Shown here: one piece after another, positions 26,599-35,454 of the stretch | How positions within the stretch are numbered: the first letter of the stretch is position 1 | Layout: every line of letters begins with the position of its first letter | Origin: a virus | Strand: one strand, 5' to 3' | Length of the DNA stretch: 64,000 nucleotides | IMG/VR virus record: IMGVR_UViG_3300027659_000015 | Span: 41,722-105,721 of that record | Program-made: the position numbers and the translations under genes | Notes under the pieces: generated by a model | Seen by the model: only the letters and a program-made list of their open reading frames with translations | Database searches by the model: none | What the model was told of the DNA's origin: nothing

Positions 26599-29346
26599 AT
26601 GTCATTATTAAAGATAAAACCATTTGTTATAGATGATACAACAGCAAGTGATGCTTTTGTAAAAGCTAATGGTGCGTTTGGCACGGCCAACTCAGCTGCC
26701 TTATATGCTAACGCTGCCTTCACAGCAGCCAATAATGCTTCTGATTCATGGGTTCGTAATCAAGCGAATGGTGCCTTCATACAAGCTAACGCTGCCTTTA
26801 CAGCAGCCAATAATGCTTCTGATTCATGGGTTCGTAATCAAGCCAACTTGGCATTTGGTACTGCAAACTCCGGTTCATCTTACGCCAATTCAGCATTCAC
26901 AGCAGCCAATACTGCTGATGGTAAAGCAGTCACGGCTGGTTCATATGCTAACTCAGCATTTGGTACGGCTAACTCAGCAGCTCTATATGCTAACGCTGCC
27001 TTCTTGGCAGCAAACAATGCTCTAGATTCGTGGGTCAGAGGTCAAGCTAATGCTGCTTTTGGTACAGCCAATTCTGGTGCTTCATATGCCAATTCAGCAT
27101 TCACAGCAGCTAACACAGCAGATGGTAAGGCAGTCACGGCTGGTTCATATGCCAATTCAGCATTCACAGCAGCTAACACAGCAGATGGCAAGGCAGTAAC
27201 ATCCGGTAGTTATGCCAATTCAGCATTTGGTACGGCCAATTCTGCTGCGTCATATGCTAACGCTGCGTTTACAGCAGCTAACTCAAAATTCAATTCATCT
27301 GGTGGTACAATCTCAGGTGATACAGTTGTTACAGGTAACTTAACAGTAACAGGTACAAGATTCTACGCCAATACAATCAATTCAACTGTTCAAGATAACA
27401 TCATTACATTAAATTCTAATGTAACAGGTGTACCAACACAAGATGCTGGTATAGAAATCAACCGTGGCAGTTCAACAAACACATCCATTGTATGGAAAGA
27501 GTCGGTAAAATCGTGGCAGTTCACTAATGATGGCACAAACTATAGTAACATAGCAGCTTCATCAGCGGAGTCATATGCTAACTCAGCATTTACAGCAGCC
27601 AATACGGCTGATGGTAAAGCAACAAGTTCTGGTAGTTATGCCAACTCAGCATTTGGTACGGCCAACTCAGCAGCTCTGTATGCTAATGCGGCCTTTACTG
27701 CCGCTAATACGGCTGATGGTAAGGCAGTAACGGCAGGTACATATGCCAATGGTGCCTTCATACAAGCTAATGCGGCCTTTACAGCAGCCAATAATGCTTC
27801 GGATTCTTGGGTAAGAAACCAAGCCAATGCATCGTTTGGTACTGCCAATTCGGCTGCTCTATATGCTAATGCAGCCTTTATTCAGGCTAACGCAGCATAT
27901 AATACAGCCAATTCCGGTTCTTTATATGCTAATGGTGCCTTCTTACAAGCTAATGCAGCATTCACTGCAGCCAATAATGCTTCAGATTCTTGGGTTAGAA
28001 ATCAGGCCAATGCAGCATTCTTACAAGCTAACGCAGCATACACTATAGCCACTCTAGGATCCGCAGCAATTGTAACAAGAACATATACGGGGAATGGCGC
28101 AACAACAAATTATACTATTACTACCGGATCAACCGTAGATAATGTTTTGGTAACAGAAAATGGTGTGTTACAAACACCAACAATAGATTATACAATATCT
28201 GGTACAACACTCGCATTTGTTGTTGCACCAATAAATAATGTGAAGATTCAAATCAGAGAACTTCTAATACCTAGTGGTAGCCAATCTAGTAATACAGCCA
28301 ATATTGCTTTTGATACGGCCAATGCAGCATTTATAAGAGCAAATAATTCTTTAAATGTACAATCTGGTGGTACAATTACAGGCAATCTTACGATTGCTGG
28401 TAACTTCCTTCCTTCGGCAAACATAACATACAATTTAGGTTCAAGCACAGCCAGATGGAAAGACTTATATCTTTCAGGTAATACAATTGACCTTGGTGGT
28501 GCACAGATTAAAAATGATGCTAACACAGGTAGTTTTGTGTTCGTTCCAATTGCATCAGCGAATACACCAAATCCAACAGCATTATTCATTAGTTCTACTG
28601 GTTCTATAACAACAGTACAAACTACTGGTGGTGTAATTAGTGATGCCAATTTGACTCTAGCGGCAGCAAATACAGCTAATACAGTACCAACCGATGTATC
28701 TATAAATTTGGCATTTATTCAAGCTAATGCAGCATTCTTACAAGCTAATGCAGCATACACGGCAGCAAATAGTGCTAGTAGTGCCGGCAATCAACTTTAT
28801 TATAATTCATTTACTGGTGATGGTACAACAACAGGATTTACATTAACAGCTGCTCCATTGGATAGTACTTACACAATTGTTAATATTGATGGTGTATTTC
28901 AATTAAAATCTGCTTATACGCTTTCTGGAAATACTATTACATTTACTGCTGCACCAACCAACAGTTCAAAAATAGATGTAACATCTTTTGCAAACATAAC
29001 ACTAAATACAACGATTGATACGGTCGCTAGACAAACAGGTGCTTCGGCATTCCTAGCAGCCAATACACCACAAGAGATTGCTAATTCGGCAGCATTGTAT
29101 GCTAACGCAGCATTCATTCAAGCCAATGCAGCATTCACGGCAGCCAACAATGCTTCTGATTCTTGGGTTCGCAATCAAGCTAATGCTTCCTTTATACAAG
29201 CAAACGCTGTATTCACACAATCAAATACTTATGTTTGGCCAGCTGCTAACTCAGCAGGTGTATATGCTAATGCGGCCTTCGCAAAAGCAAATACTGCGTT
29301 AACATTGGGTAAATCTATAGCAATGGCAATAATATTCGGAGGATAA
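26599..29346 (+). CDS. Alanine-rich repeat tail fibre, mosaic of modules from other fibres
   Basis: A 915-residue fibre. Residues 15-230 and 320-470 consist of two repeat types: the YANSAF/TADGKAVTAG unit and NNASDSWVRNQANAAF-type units. Inserted modules are recognisable from other genes of the locus. SSGGTISGDTVVTGNLTVTG with NIITLNSNV matches the 1326-residue fibre. LGSSTARWKDLYLSGNTIDL matches the 179-residue protein at 7584. Two NVLVTENGVLQTPTIDYTIS-type beta domains also occur. The C-terminus is again alanine-rich (SAGVYANAAFAKANTALTLG). It is followed 1 nt later by the small protein paralogous to the 11542 gene, so the order long repeat fibre plus small protein is shared loosely with the earlier block. 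Confidence 0.7.
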   Translation: MSLLKIKPFVIDDTTASDAFVKANGAFGTANSAALYANAAFTAANNASDSWVRNQANGAFIQANAAFTAANNASDSWVRNQANLAFGTANSGSSYANSAFTAANTADGKAVTAGSYANSAFGTANSAALYANAAFLAANNALDSWVRGQANAAFGTANSGASYANSAFTAANTADGKAVTAGSYANSAFTAANTADGKAVTSGSYANSAFGTANSAASYANAAFTAANSKFNSSGGTISGDTVVTGNLTVTGTRFYANTINSTVQDNIITLNSNVTGVPTQDAGIEINRGSSTNTSIVWKESVKSWQFTNDGTNYSNIAASSAESYANSAFTAANTADGKATSSGSYANSAFGTANSAALYANAAFTAANTADGKAVTAGTYANGAFIQANAAFTAANNASDSWVRNQANASFGTANSAALYANAAFIQANAAYNTANSGSLYANGAFLQANAAFTAANNASDSWVRNQANAAFLQANAAYTIATLGSAAIVTRTYTGNGATTNYTITTGSTVDNVLVTENGVLQTPTIDYTISGTTLAFVVAPINNVKIQIRELLIPSGSQSSNTANIAFDTANAAFIRANNSLNVQSGGTITGNLTIAGNFLPSANITYNLGSSTARWKDLYLSGNTIDLGGAQIKNDANTGSFVFVPIASANTPNPTALFISSTGSITTVQTTGGVISDANLTLAAANTANTVPTDVSINLAFIQANAAFLQANAAYTAANSASSAGNQLYYNSFTGDGTTTGFTLTAAPLDSTYTIVNIDGVFQLKSAYTLSGNTITFTAAPTNSSKIDVTSFANITLNTTIDTVARQTGASAFLAANTPQEIANSAALYANAAFIQANAAFTAANNASDSWVRNQANASFIQANAVFTQSNTYVWPAANSAGVYANAAFAKANTALTLGKSIAMAIIFGG

Positions 29347-29347
29347 A

Positions 29348-29704
29348 ATGGCAGCACCAAATATGGTAAACATAACATCAGTAACAGGAAAAACGGCAGT
29401 GGCCGGTTTGACTACAATAACGAGTAATGTTATTACAAATAGTTCAGGTAGCAGTACAGTCAACAAACTTAATAATGTAATTTTAAGTAATTATACCACA
29501 TCAACTGTTACAGCGAATGTAATAATTAATCGTACTTCTGTTCTTTATTATCTAGCTGGTACCGTAAGTATACCTTCAAATTCAACATTGGTATTATTAG
29601 GCAAAGATACAAGTGTATACTTAGAAGAAGGTGATGTAATACAAGCAAATGCATCAGCAAATTCTTCTGTTAATTTTACTGCAAGTTATGAGTTGATAAG
29701 TTAA
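29348..29704 (+). CDS. Small fibre-associated protein, paralogue of 11542 gene
   Basis: A 118-residue protein with TVTANVIINRTSVLYYLAGT, VSIPSNSTLVLLGKDTSVYL and EEGDVIQANASANSS. The element order matches the 108-residue protein at 11542. It sits 1 nt after a repeat fibre and 1 nt before the glycine-rich protein. Proteins with this 'YYLa..v.iP..stl.l..kd..vyL.EgD.i' pattern are common accessories of phage tail fibres. The function is unknown. Confidence 0.6.
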   Translation: MAAPNMVNITSVTGKTAVAGLTTITSNVITNSSGSSTVNKLNNVILSNYTTSTVTANVIINRTSVLYYLAGTVSIPSNSTLVLLGKDTSVYLEEGDVIQANASANSSVNFTASYELIS

Positions 29705-29705
29705 A

Positions 29706-30716
29706 ATGAGAACAAGAAGCAATTACGGTGTCATTGGTCAAACTCAATCTTTGACCATAAATTCTACGGGCGGTGTTTATTCGGCCGATGACCAAAGAGT
29801 TGCTAAATCTGGTATTAATTGGCCAGGAGTTATCGGGTGGATAAATTATTATACACCAGGTACATATACATTTACGGTACCTTCAGCAGTGACTACAATT
29901 TCTGGAATGGCAGTTGGTGGTGGAGGTGCTGGTGATGACGGTGTGAACGGTGACGGCGGCGGTGGCGGCGGGTCAGGCGGATCATCCGGTTATTTTAGTA
30001 ATCTTACAGTAACTCCCGGATCAACTATTACTATAGTTGTTGGAAACGGTGGACCAGCAACTACTTTAAAGAGTACTAATGCACCTGCTGGTAATTCAAG
30101 TTCAATCACATATGGTACATTTTATTTAACTGCTTATGGTGGTCCAGGTGGAATATGTTATTCTGGTGGAGCTGCTGCGGCACCACCTGCGCCGCTGTTT
30201 GGGAATATTCCAGTAGGAGTAACTACTGGCGGTTATGCGGGTGGTAGTGGAGGCGCTGCATATAACGGCGGCGGTGCCGGCGGTGGCGCAGGTGGATTAG
30301 CTGGTGTTGGTGGAAATGGCGGTGGTCAAGTAGGTGGTGCAGGCGGTGCTGGAACAGGTGGAGGAGGTGGCGGCGGATCAACTGCCACCGGAGGAAGTGG
30401 TGGTGCTGGTAGCACTAATAATGGTTTTACTTCTGGCGCAGGCGGCGCTGGAACATCCGATGTAACTGGTGGCGGAGGAGGAGGATGCGTTACATATAGT
30501 AATACCTATACAACTACTTCTGGTGCAGCTGGAAATGGTTTGACAGTTTTAGGTTCAAAAGGCGGCGATGGTGGATTTCCTGGCGGTGGCGGCGGTGGGT
30601 CTTTTGATAATAATACTGGTTTAGCCAGTGCCGGCGGGAATGGTTTTGTGCGTTTGATATGGGGATCAAATGGTAATGGAGCTAGAATATTCCCAACAAA
30701 TGCTGGAGATGTTTAA
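29706..30716 (+). CDS. Glycine-rich adhesin-type protein
   Basis: A 336-residue protein. The first 60 residues (RTRSNYGVIGQTQSLTINST, then WINYYTPGTYTFTVPSAVTT) lead into a glycine-rich domain from about 75 to the end. The glycine clusters include GGGGGGSGGSSGYFSN, TVTPGSTITIVVGNGGPATT, GGAGGGAGGLAGVGGNGGG and PGGGGGGSFDNNTG. This 'FtvPaGvt.i.v...G.gG.gG' arrangement is the phage glycine-rich domain found on fibre tips. Polyglycine II helices build the T2-type gp38 adhesin, so a host-recognition tip is a fair inference. It has locally higher GC because of the glycine codons. The last residues (VRLIWGSNGNGARIFP) are typical of this family's end. Confidence 0.65.
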   Translation: MRTRSNYGVIGQTQSLTINSTGGVYSADDQRVAKSGINWPGVIGWINYYTPGTYTFTVPSAVTTISGMAVGGGGAGDDGVNGDGGGGGGSGGSSGYFSNLTVTPGSTITIVVGNGGPATTLKSTNAPAGNSSSITYGTFYLTAYGGPGGICYSGGAAAAPPAPLFGNIPVGVTTGGYAGGSGGAAYNGGGAGGGAGGLAGVGGNGGGQVGGAGGAGTGGGGGGGSTATGGSGGAGSTNNGFTSGAGGAGTSDVTGGGGGGCVTYSNTYTTTSGAAGNGLTVLGSKGGDGGFPGGGGGGSFDNNTGLASAGGNGFVRLIWGSNGNGARIFPTNAGDV

Positions 30717-30744
30717 ATACAAACAATGATAACAAAAGTAACAA

Positions 30745-31545
30745 ATGGCATTAACTAAAATTCTTCCATCAGGTTTAGATTCTACACAGAACTATACCGT
30801 AAATACAATTACAGCCAACACGGTGGTGTCTAATGGTATAAACTTATTTACATTTGCTAATGCAGCATTCACCGCAGCCAATAGCGCTTCAGATTCTTGG
30901 GTAAGAAATCAAGCTAATGCTTCCTTTATACAAGCAAATGCTGCCTTTACAGCAGCCAATAACGCTTCAGATTCTTGGGTAAGAAATCAAGCTAATGCTT
31001 CCTTTATACAAGCAAATGCTGCCTTTACAGCAGCCAATAACGCTTCTGATTCTTGGGTAAGAAATCAAGCTAATGCTTCCTTTATACAAGCGAATGCAGC
31101 ATTCACGGCAGCCAATAACGCTTCAGATTCTTGGGTAAGAAATCAAGCTAATGCTGCGTTTGTTCAAGCAAATGCTGCCTTTACAGCAGCCAATAATGCT
31201 GGCGGTGGTTTAAGTACACCCACAGTTACTGGTGTAACACAAGCTAATGAAGTAACAACACAAACATTTATAATCACTAATTATAATGCAGCTTACGCAT
31301 ACATAATTAGTACAACTGGTGGTTCAATATCTCGAACAGCAAATACCATATATTGGACGATGCCGTCTGTTACAACAAATACAGTACATTATATGACAAC
31401 ACAAAGTGTTTACACGGGCGTAACTTCTTTAGTTGGTACAAATACCGTTTTGGTTGTTAATCTAAATATAACTGACACAGCTATTGTTGTGACAGATTTC
31501 ACCACCTCTTATGCAAATACGGTTTATGGATGGGTAGTACCATGA
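30745..31545 (+). CDS. Fibre protein with four 26-residue SDSWVRNQANA repeats
   Basis: A 266-residue protein. The N-terminus reads ALTKILPSGLDSTQNYTVNT, an opening seen in several fibre N-termini. Residues 35-150 are four copies of a 26-residue unit (NASDSWVRNQANASFIQANA followed by AFTAAN). The C-terminal 110 residues are an Ig-like beta domain (TVTGVTQANEVTTQTFIITN, then YIISTTGGSISRTANTIYWT). Its stop overlaps the next ATG (ATGA), implying translational coupling to the propeller-like protein that follows. It probably forms the stalk that carries that protein (inference). Confidence 0.6.
   Translation: MALTKILPSGLDSTQNYTVNTITANTVVSNGINLFTFANAAFTAANSASDSWVRNQANASFIQANAAFTAANNASDSWVRNQANASFIQANAAFTAANNASDSWVRNQANASFIQANAAFTAANNASDSWVRNQANAAFVQANAAFTAANNAGGGLSTPTVTGVTQANEVTTQTFIITNYNAAYAYIISTTGGSISRTANTIYWTMPSVTTNTVHYMTTQSVYTGVTSLVGTNTVLVVNLNITDTAIVVTDFTTSYANTVYGWVVP
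30895..31200 (+). repeat. Four tandem 78-nt repeats inside fibre gene
   Basis: TCTTGG marks the same position in copies at 30895, 30973, 31051 and 31129, exactly 78 nt apart. Adjacent copies differ by only a few bases, which indicates recent tandem duplication. The same 26-residue unit is scattered in the fibre at 26599. Confidence 0.85.
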
Positions 31546-34166
31546 AAGCAAAAGCTAATGCAATTTTTATCAGTAGCATTTATAATCAAGAGGTGGGTGA
31601 TACCAATTGGAATGAATACCAAACAATTATTACTGCAAATAGTGTAAATGAATTAACCATAAGAACGAGTGATACAACAGCAAATAATTTATCTGTGACA
31701 AGTAATTATTCCAGTTTAGTTCCAGGTTCAAAGATTTATGTTAGTAACAATGGTACCACTTTGATTGGTGGAACTATTGGTACTATAACTACTGGAACAG
31801 TTAAATCAAACACATCAACTAAGGCAGTAGATACGACAAGAAGTGCAGTTTCAGGTAATACAATTTATAATACTGCTGCGTCAACTTATGCATCTGCAAA
31901 TTTTATAAAACCTGATGGAAAATTATTCTGGATTTGTGGTGGTGATGGTGTTATAAGAGAATATAAATTAAATGTTCCTTGGAATCTTGCTTCAGGTGCA
32001 TCAACTGGTAAAACAATCGGTGCATACAACGGAAATATAGGAACATCAGCTTTCTGTTTTAGTTATGATGGAAAATATTTTTTTAGAAGTACTTCGCAAG
32101 ACAATAATGTAGCATCACCAGCGGCTGAATGTATAGCTAGATTTACTTTAATTACACCATGGGATATTTCAACATTAGGTACCAACGTTCAATCTAGAGT
32201 AATGATGTCTGGTAGTGGCGGCAATGGTTACCAATACAGTAGAAGTATGAGAATTTCTAGAGATGGAAAAACAATATTGACATGGTCTTATGATGGAACC
32301 ACTGCCGGTTCTAAGAACGTACTAGCTGTACCATTTGATATAACGAGTTATGTATCAGCTTCAAGTTATACATACTCTCCTACCGGTGTTTCTGGTCCTG
32401 CGAGTTACGAGGTTTCAGAAGATGGAAAAATTTGGTATAGTTGGACAGGTGTTAATGGTGCCTATGCAGCCATTCTGTATCAAGGATCTTTTTCGTCTCC
32501 TTGGGAACTCAACACAATGGCGGTTGCTAAAACAATTTCTTTAAGTTTCCCATCCGGAGCCTATGGCGATCTGAAAAGTACTTACGGGCCAGTAGGTATT
32601 ATGAGTGCAGACGGAAAAACAACTGGTGTGATTCTACCAACAGCGACACCCAGTTCAGTTGGAATCGTAACATTTAACCTAGACACTCAAGGCGGTGACG
32701 CTGCACAAAGTTACAATATTGATGTTACTAGTTTTGGTATGACTGCTGCAGCAAATAGAGCATGGTTATCAGAACCAAGTGTTTATGTTGCAGCAACAAG
32801 AAGTGCAAATACCGCAAGAACTTGGTCATATCAAATAGAATTAGATACAGATACAGCAGCAAACACCACAACAGCAGTTGTAGGTATAGATGGAACAGGT
32901 GTGTTGGCTGCCAATGACACTGTTTTATTAAATGGATCAACTTCAGTAACATTGACTTCTGTTGTTGAAACAGCAAATGGTTTACCTTGGAAAGATCCAG
33001 CTGGATCGACCGATTACATTAAATATTTCGGAAAAAATTATCAAACATTAAATTCCACCTCTATTACAGATTACACTCTTGTGGCAAACATGCACATGAG
33101 ATTTTCCAATAATGGTAGTTATTTTTACATTATTGGAGATTCTACTGCTGTTTATGGAACAGGTGTTTATCAGTATGTGATGACAAGTCCGTGGGATGTT
33201 AGTACAGCAAAATTTTTAAATTTTTGTCCAATAGGAAAATGGAATGCTGGATCTTCTAATGGGTATTATAATGGTAGTTACCCTTTGATTACTGGATTTG
33301 ATATTGATCCTAATGGCAATAGATTTTTTATTTTCTGGGGCACAGCGTATGCAAACACTCGGGCATATCAATATAATTTATCGAAACCACATGATTTAAA
33401 TTCTATATCATCAGTTAATGGTCCTTATACATATGTACCTGCAGATGTTGGTGTGTCAACCAGGAGAATTGCGGGAACCAGGTTTAATAAAACAGGTACA
33501 CAAATTCTCGCAATAAACACTGCATCCTCAGGTGGACCGAGTTACAGTCAGGTTTTAACATTAGGTACTCCATGGGATATTTCATCAGTAACAAATTGGA
33601 CTCCAGTAACCACATTGACAGGCACGGCAACTGGAATGCCATGGATTGATAGTTGTTTCACACCGAACGGAGATAATTTGTTATGTTTGGGACAAAGTTA
33701 TACAGATTCATATTTAACTATGCAACCAACCACAACAGCAAACAATTCTTGGACTGGTTGGATTTGGAATACAAAATCTACATCTGCAGCCAACGTTGCG
33801 GCTTATCCAGCCGGTTCTATTAGTGCAACAGGTCAATCCAGAAGTATAGATATATCTCCAGATGGAACAAATTTGTATATTTTATTAGCCAGTGGTGCAA
33901 TATACCAATTTGGTACAAGATTAAAACCATTAACTAAATATGTTATAACATATCCAACTCAAGCATCAGCACCGACAAGTGTTTATTTGCCTGATCCTAG
34001 TGTGTTACAAACATTTACTCCATCATTAGATAGTGCAAATAGCACATTAAATTTCAGTAGTTCATTTGTTTCTGCCAACTCTCGAGCAATACAATTTAAA
34101 ATTAATAATGCTCCAGTAGATACTGAAGTTACTCAAGTAAGAATTAACCTAAACAAGTCACAATAA
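31542..34166 (+). CDS. Large propeller-like receptor-binding candidate with S-x-DG-K/PWDIS repeats
   Basis: An 874-residue protein. I place the start at ATG 31542, inside an ATGA overlap with the stalk gene; an in-frame ATG at 31530 is possible but has no advantage. From about residue 115 to the end there are nine or ten repeats pairing an 'x-x-DG/NG-x-x-x-x' turn with a 'PWDIS/PWNLA/PWELN' turn. Examples are KPDGKLFWICGGDGV with YKLNVPWNLAS, SRDGKTILTWSYDG with VPFDITS, and SNNGSYFYIIGDST with YVMTSPWDVSTA. Such periodicity indicates one or two beta-propellers. It starts the last co-transcribed fibre block before the neck genes and is a strong candidate for a receptor-binding tip (inference). 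Confidence 0.6.
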   Translation: MKAKANAIFISSIYNQEVGDTNWNEYQTIITANSVNELTIRTSDTTANNLSVTSNYSSLVPGSKIYVSNNGTTLIGGTIGTITTGTVKSNTSTKAVDTTRSAVSGNTIYNTAASTYASANFIKPDGKLFWICGGDGVIREYKLNVPWNLASGASTGKTIGAYNGNIGTSAFCFSYDGKYFFRSTSQDNNVASPAAECIARFTLITPWDISTLGTNVQSRVMMSGSGGNGYQYSRSMRISRDGKTILTWSYDGTTAGSKNVLAVPFDITSYVSASSYTYSPTGVSGPASYEVSEDGKIWYSWTGVNGAYAAILYQGSFSSPWELNTMAVAKTISLSFPSGAYGDLKSTYGPVGIMSADGKTTGVILPTATPSSVGIVTFNLDTQGGDAAQSYNIDVTSFGMTAAANRAWLSEPSVYVAATRSANTARTWSYQIELDTDTAANTTTAVVGIDGTGVLAANDTVLLNGSTSVTLTSVVETANGLPWKDPAGSTDYIKYFGKNYQTLNSTSITDYTLVANMHMRFSNNGSYFYIIGDSTAVYGTGVYQYVMTSPWDVSTAKFLNFCPIGKWNAGSSNGYYNGSYPLITGFDIDPNGNRFFIFWGTAYANTRAYQYNLSKPHDLNSISSVNGPYTYVPADVGVSTRRIAGTRFNKTGTQILAINTASSGGPSYSQVLTLGTPWDISSVTNWTPVTTLTGTATGMPWIDSCFTPNGDNLLCLGQSYTDSYLTMQPTTTANNSWTGWIWNTKSTSAANVAAYPAGSISATGQSRSIDISPDGTNLYILLASGAIYQFGTRLKPLTKYVITYPTQASAPTSVYLPDPSVLQTFTPSLDSANSTLNFSSSFVSANSRAIQFKINNAPVDTEVTQVRINLNKSQ

Positions 34167-34546
34167 TGTTAACAAGTAAAACTGTTGAAATACAACCTCA
34201 GATGTTTAAGAAGGTTTATACTTTCTATGATGATATCATTCAAGGTTATAAAGCTCAAAAAACCGAAACGATAAACAATTCTACCATAGAATTTAATGGT
34301 TGGGTATTTGATTCTGATGAAAAAAGTATAGGTAGAATGTCTAGATATCTACAGATATCCACTATCACAATGTTGAAAGACCAATCAAATGGTATGACAA
34401 CAAGTGATGCTTGGCAAAAAAATTACGTTGATAACAAAATTCAATGGAAATTAAATGACAATAACATACAAGAAATTAGTGTTGAACAATTATTTGAAGT
34501 TTATACTATGTGTGTTCATAACATGTCCAACAACTGGTTAAAATAA
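34166..34546 (+). CDS. Possible tail-fibre assembly protein
   Basis: A 126-residue protein starting on the last base of the preceding stop. It is not Thr/Ala-rich like the fibres but soluble and mixed: NSTIEFNGWVFDSDEKSIGR, MSRYLQISTITMLKDQSNGM, then a Trp-rich C-terminal half with VEQLFEVYTMCVHNMSNNWL. The 'G..fdsd..S..r.........' element followed by 'l....l......' helices resembles the DUF4376-type C-terminal domain of fibre assembly proteins encoded after fibre genes in many phages. Its position after the last fibre gene fits a chaperone role. Similarity is by eye only. Confidence 0.5.
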   Translation: MLTSKTVEIQPQMFKKVYTFYDDIIQGYKAQKTETINNSTIEFNGWVFDSDEKSIGRMSRYLQISTITMLKDQSNGMTTSDAWQKNYVDNKIQWKLNDNNIQEISVEQLFEVYTMCVHNMSNNWLK

Positions 34547-34559
34547 TAGGTAACAAAAC

Positions 34560-34664
34560 ATGGCTTTTCCATCAAGTCCAGTAGACGGACAAACGTATTC
34601 ACAATTTGAAAGAAACTATACCTATCCAATAATATTGTACCACACAACACTAAATACCTGGTAA
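34560..34664 (+). CDS. 34-residue protein with FPSSPxDGQxY motif
   Basis: ATG at 34560 opens a 35-codon frame ending TAA at 34664, in an otherwise empty 133-nt gap. It encodes MAFPSSPVDGQTYSQFERN and ends YHTTLNTW. The 'FPxSPxDGQxY' motif is a familiar short unit in phage tail and fibre proteins, where it is usually followed by a Tyr/Trp-rich strand, as here. It may be a tiny virion component or a remnant of a larger fibre. The upstream sequence has an AGG element 8-10 nt from the ATG. Confidence 0.5.
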   Translation: MAFPSSPVDGQTYSQFERNYTYPIILYHTTLNTW

Positions 34665-34679
34665 TAAGGAGATTTAGTA

Positions 34680-35453
34680 ATGGCAGTAACAACAACTAGA
34701 GCCAGTTTCAAAGATTATTGTCTCAGACGTTTAGGTTTTCCCGTAATAGAAATTAACGTTGATGATGACCAAATAGAGGATCGTATTGACGATGCTTTAT
34801 TGTATTATCAAGATTACCATTTTGATGGCCTACAAAAAATCTATTACATCAAGGCAATAGACCAAACAGACATTAACAACAAGTATCTTAGCCTATCTCA
34901 GGCCAGAGATTCAGCTAACAATATATTAGATATTGCTGGTATAACTCGTATCTTTCCAGTTAGTGATTCACAATCATCAGTCAATATGTTTGACCTAAGA
35001 TACCAATTACGTTTGAATGAGTTGTATGACTTCACATCAGCATCCTACATCAACTACACCTTAACACAACAACACCTACGTTCACTTGAATTGATGTTCA
35101 CAGGTGAAGTTCCAATTCGTTTCCAACGACATATGCAAAGGCTCTACATTGATTGGGCATGGGGTGCATCACAAGCACCAGTTGGTACTAAAGTAATTGC
35201 CGAATGTTATGCCGTTATTAATCCAGAAGTTTATGGTCGTGTATATAATGACCGATGGTTAAAAGAATATGCAACGACATTAATCAAAATTCAATGGGGC
35301 GCCAATCTTAAAAAGTTTGCTGGTATTCAATTGCCAGGTGGTGTATCACTAAATGGTAATGTAATCTTTGATGAAGCCATGAAAGAGAAAGACCGTTTAG
35401 AACAAGACATGATTACAAACTATGGTGGCCCACTAGAAATGTTTATGAACTAA
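34680..35453 (+). CDS. gp13: Neck protein gp13
   Basis: A 257-residue homologue of T4 gp13 (309 residues), which with gp14 forms the neck that closes the filled head and receives the tail. Recognisable features are an N-terminal SFKDYCLRRLGFPVIEINVD with DDALLYYQDYHFDG, a central WAWGASQAPVG, and a C-terminal KFAGIQLPGGVSLNGNVIFD with MKEKDRLEQD. The LPGG-x-x-LNG block is the most conserved part of the family. A strong AAGGAG site precedes the ATG by 6 nt. gp14 and gp15 follow directly in the T4 order. Confidence 0.88.
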   Translation: MAVTTTRASFKDYCLRRLGFPVIEINVDDDQIEDRIDDALLYYQDYHFDGLQKIYYIKAIDQTDINNKYLSLSQARDSANNILDIAGITRIFPVSDSQSSVNMFDLRYQLRLNELYDFTSASYINYTLTQQHLRSLELMFTGEVPIRFQRHMQRLYIDWAWGASQAPVGTKVIAECYAVINPEVYGRVYNDRWLKEYATTLIKIQWGANLKKFAGIQLPGGVSLNGNVIFDEAMKEKDRLEQDMITNYGGPLEMFMN

Positions 35454-35454
35454 C

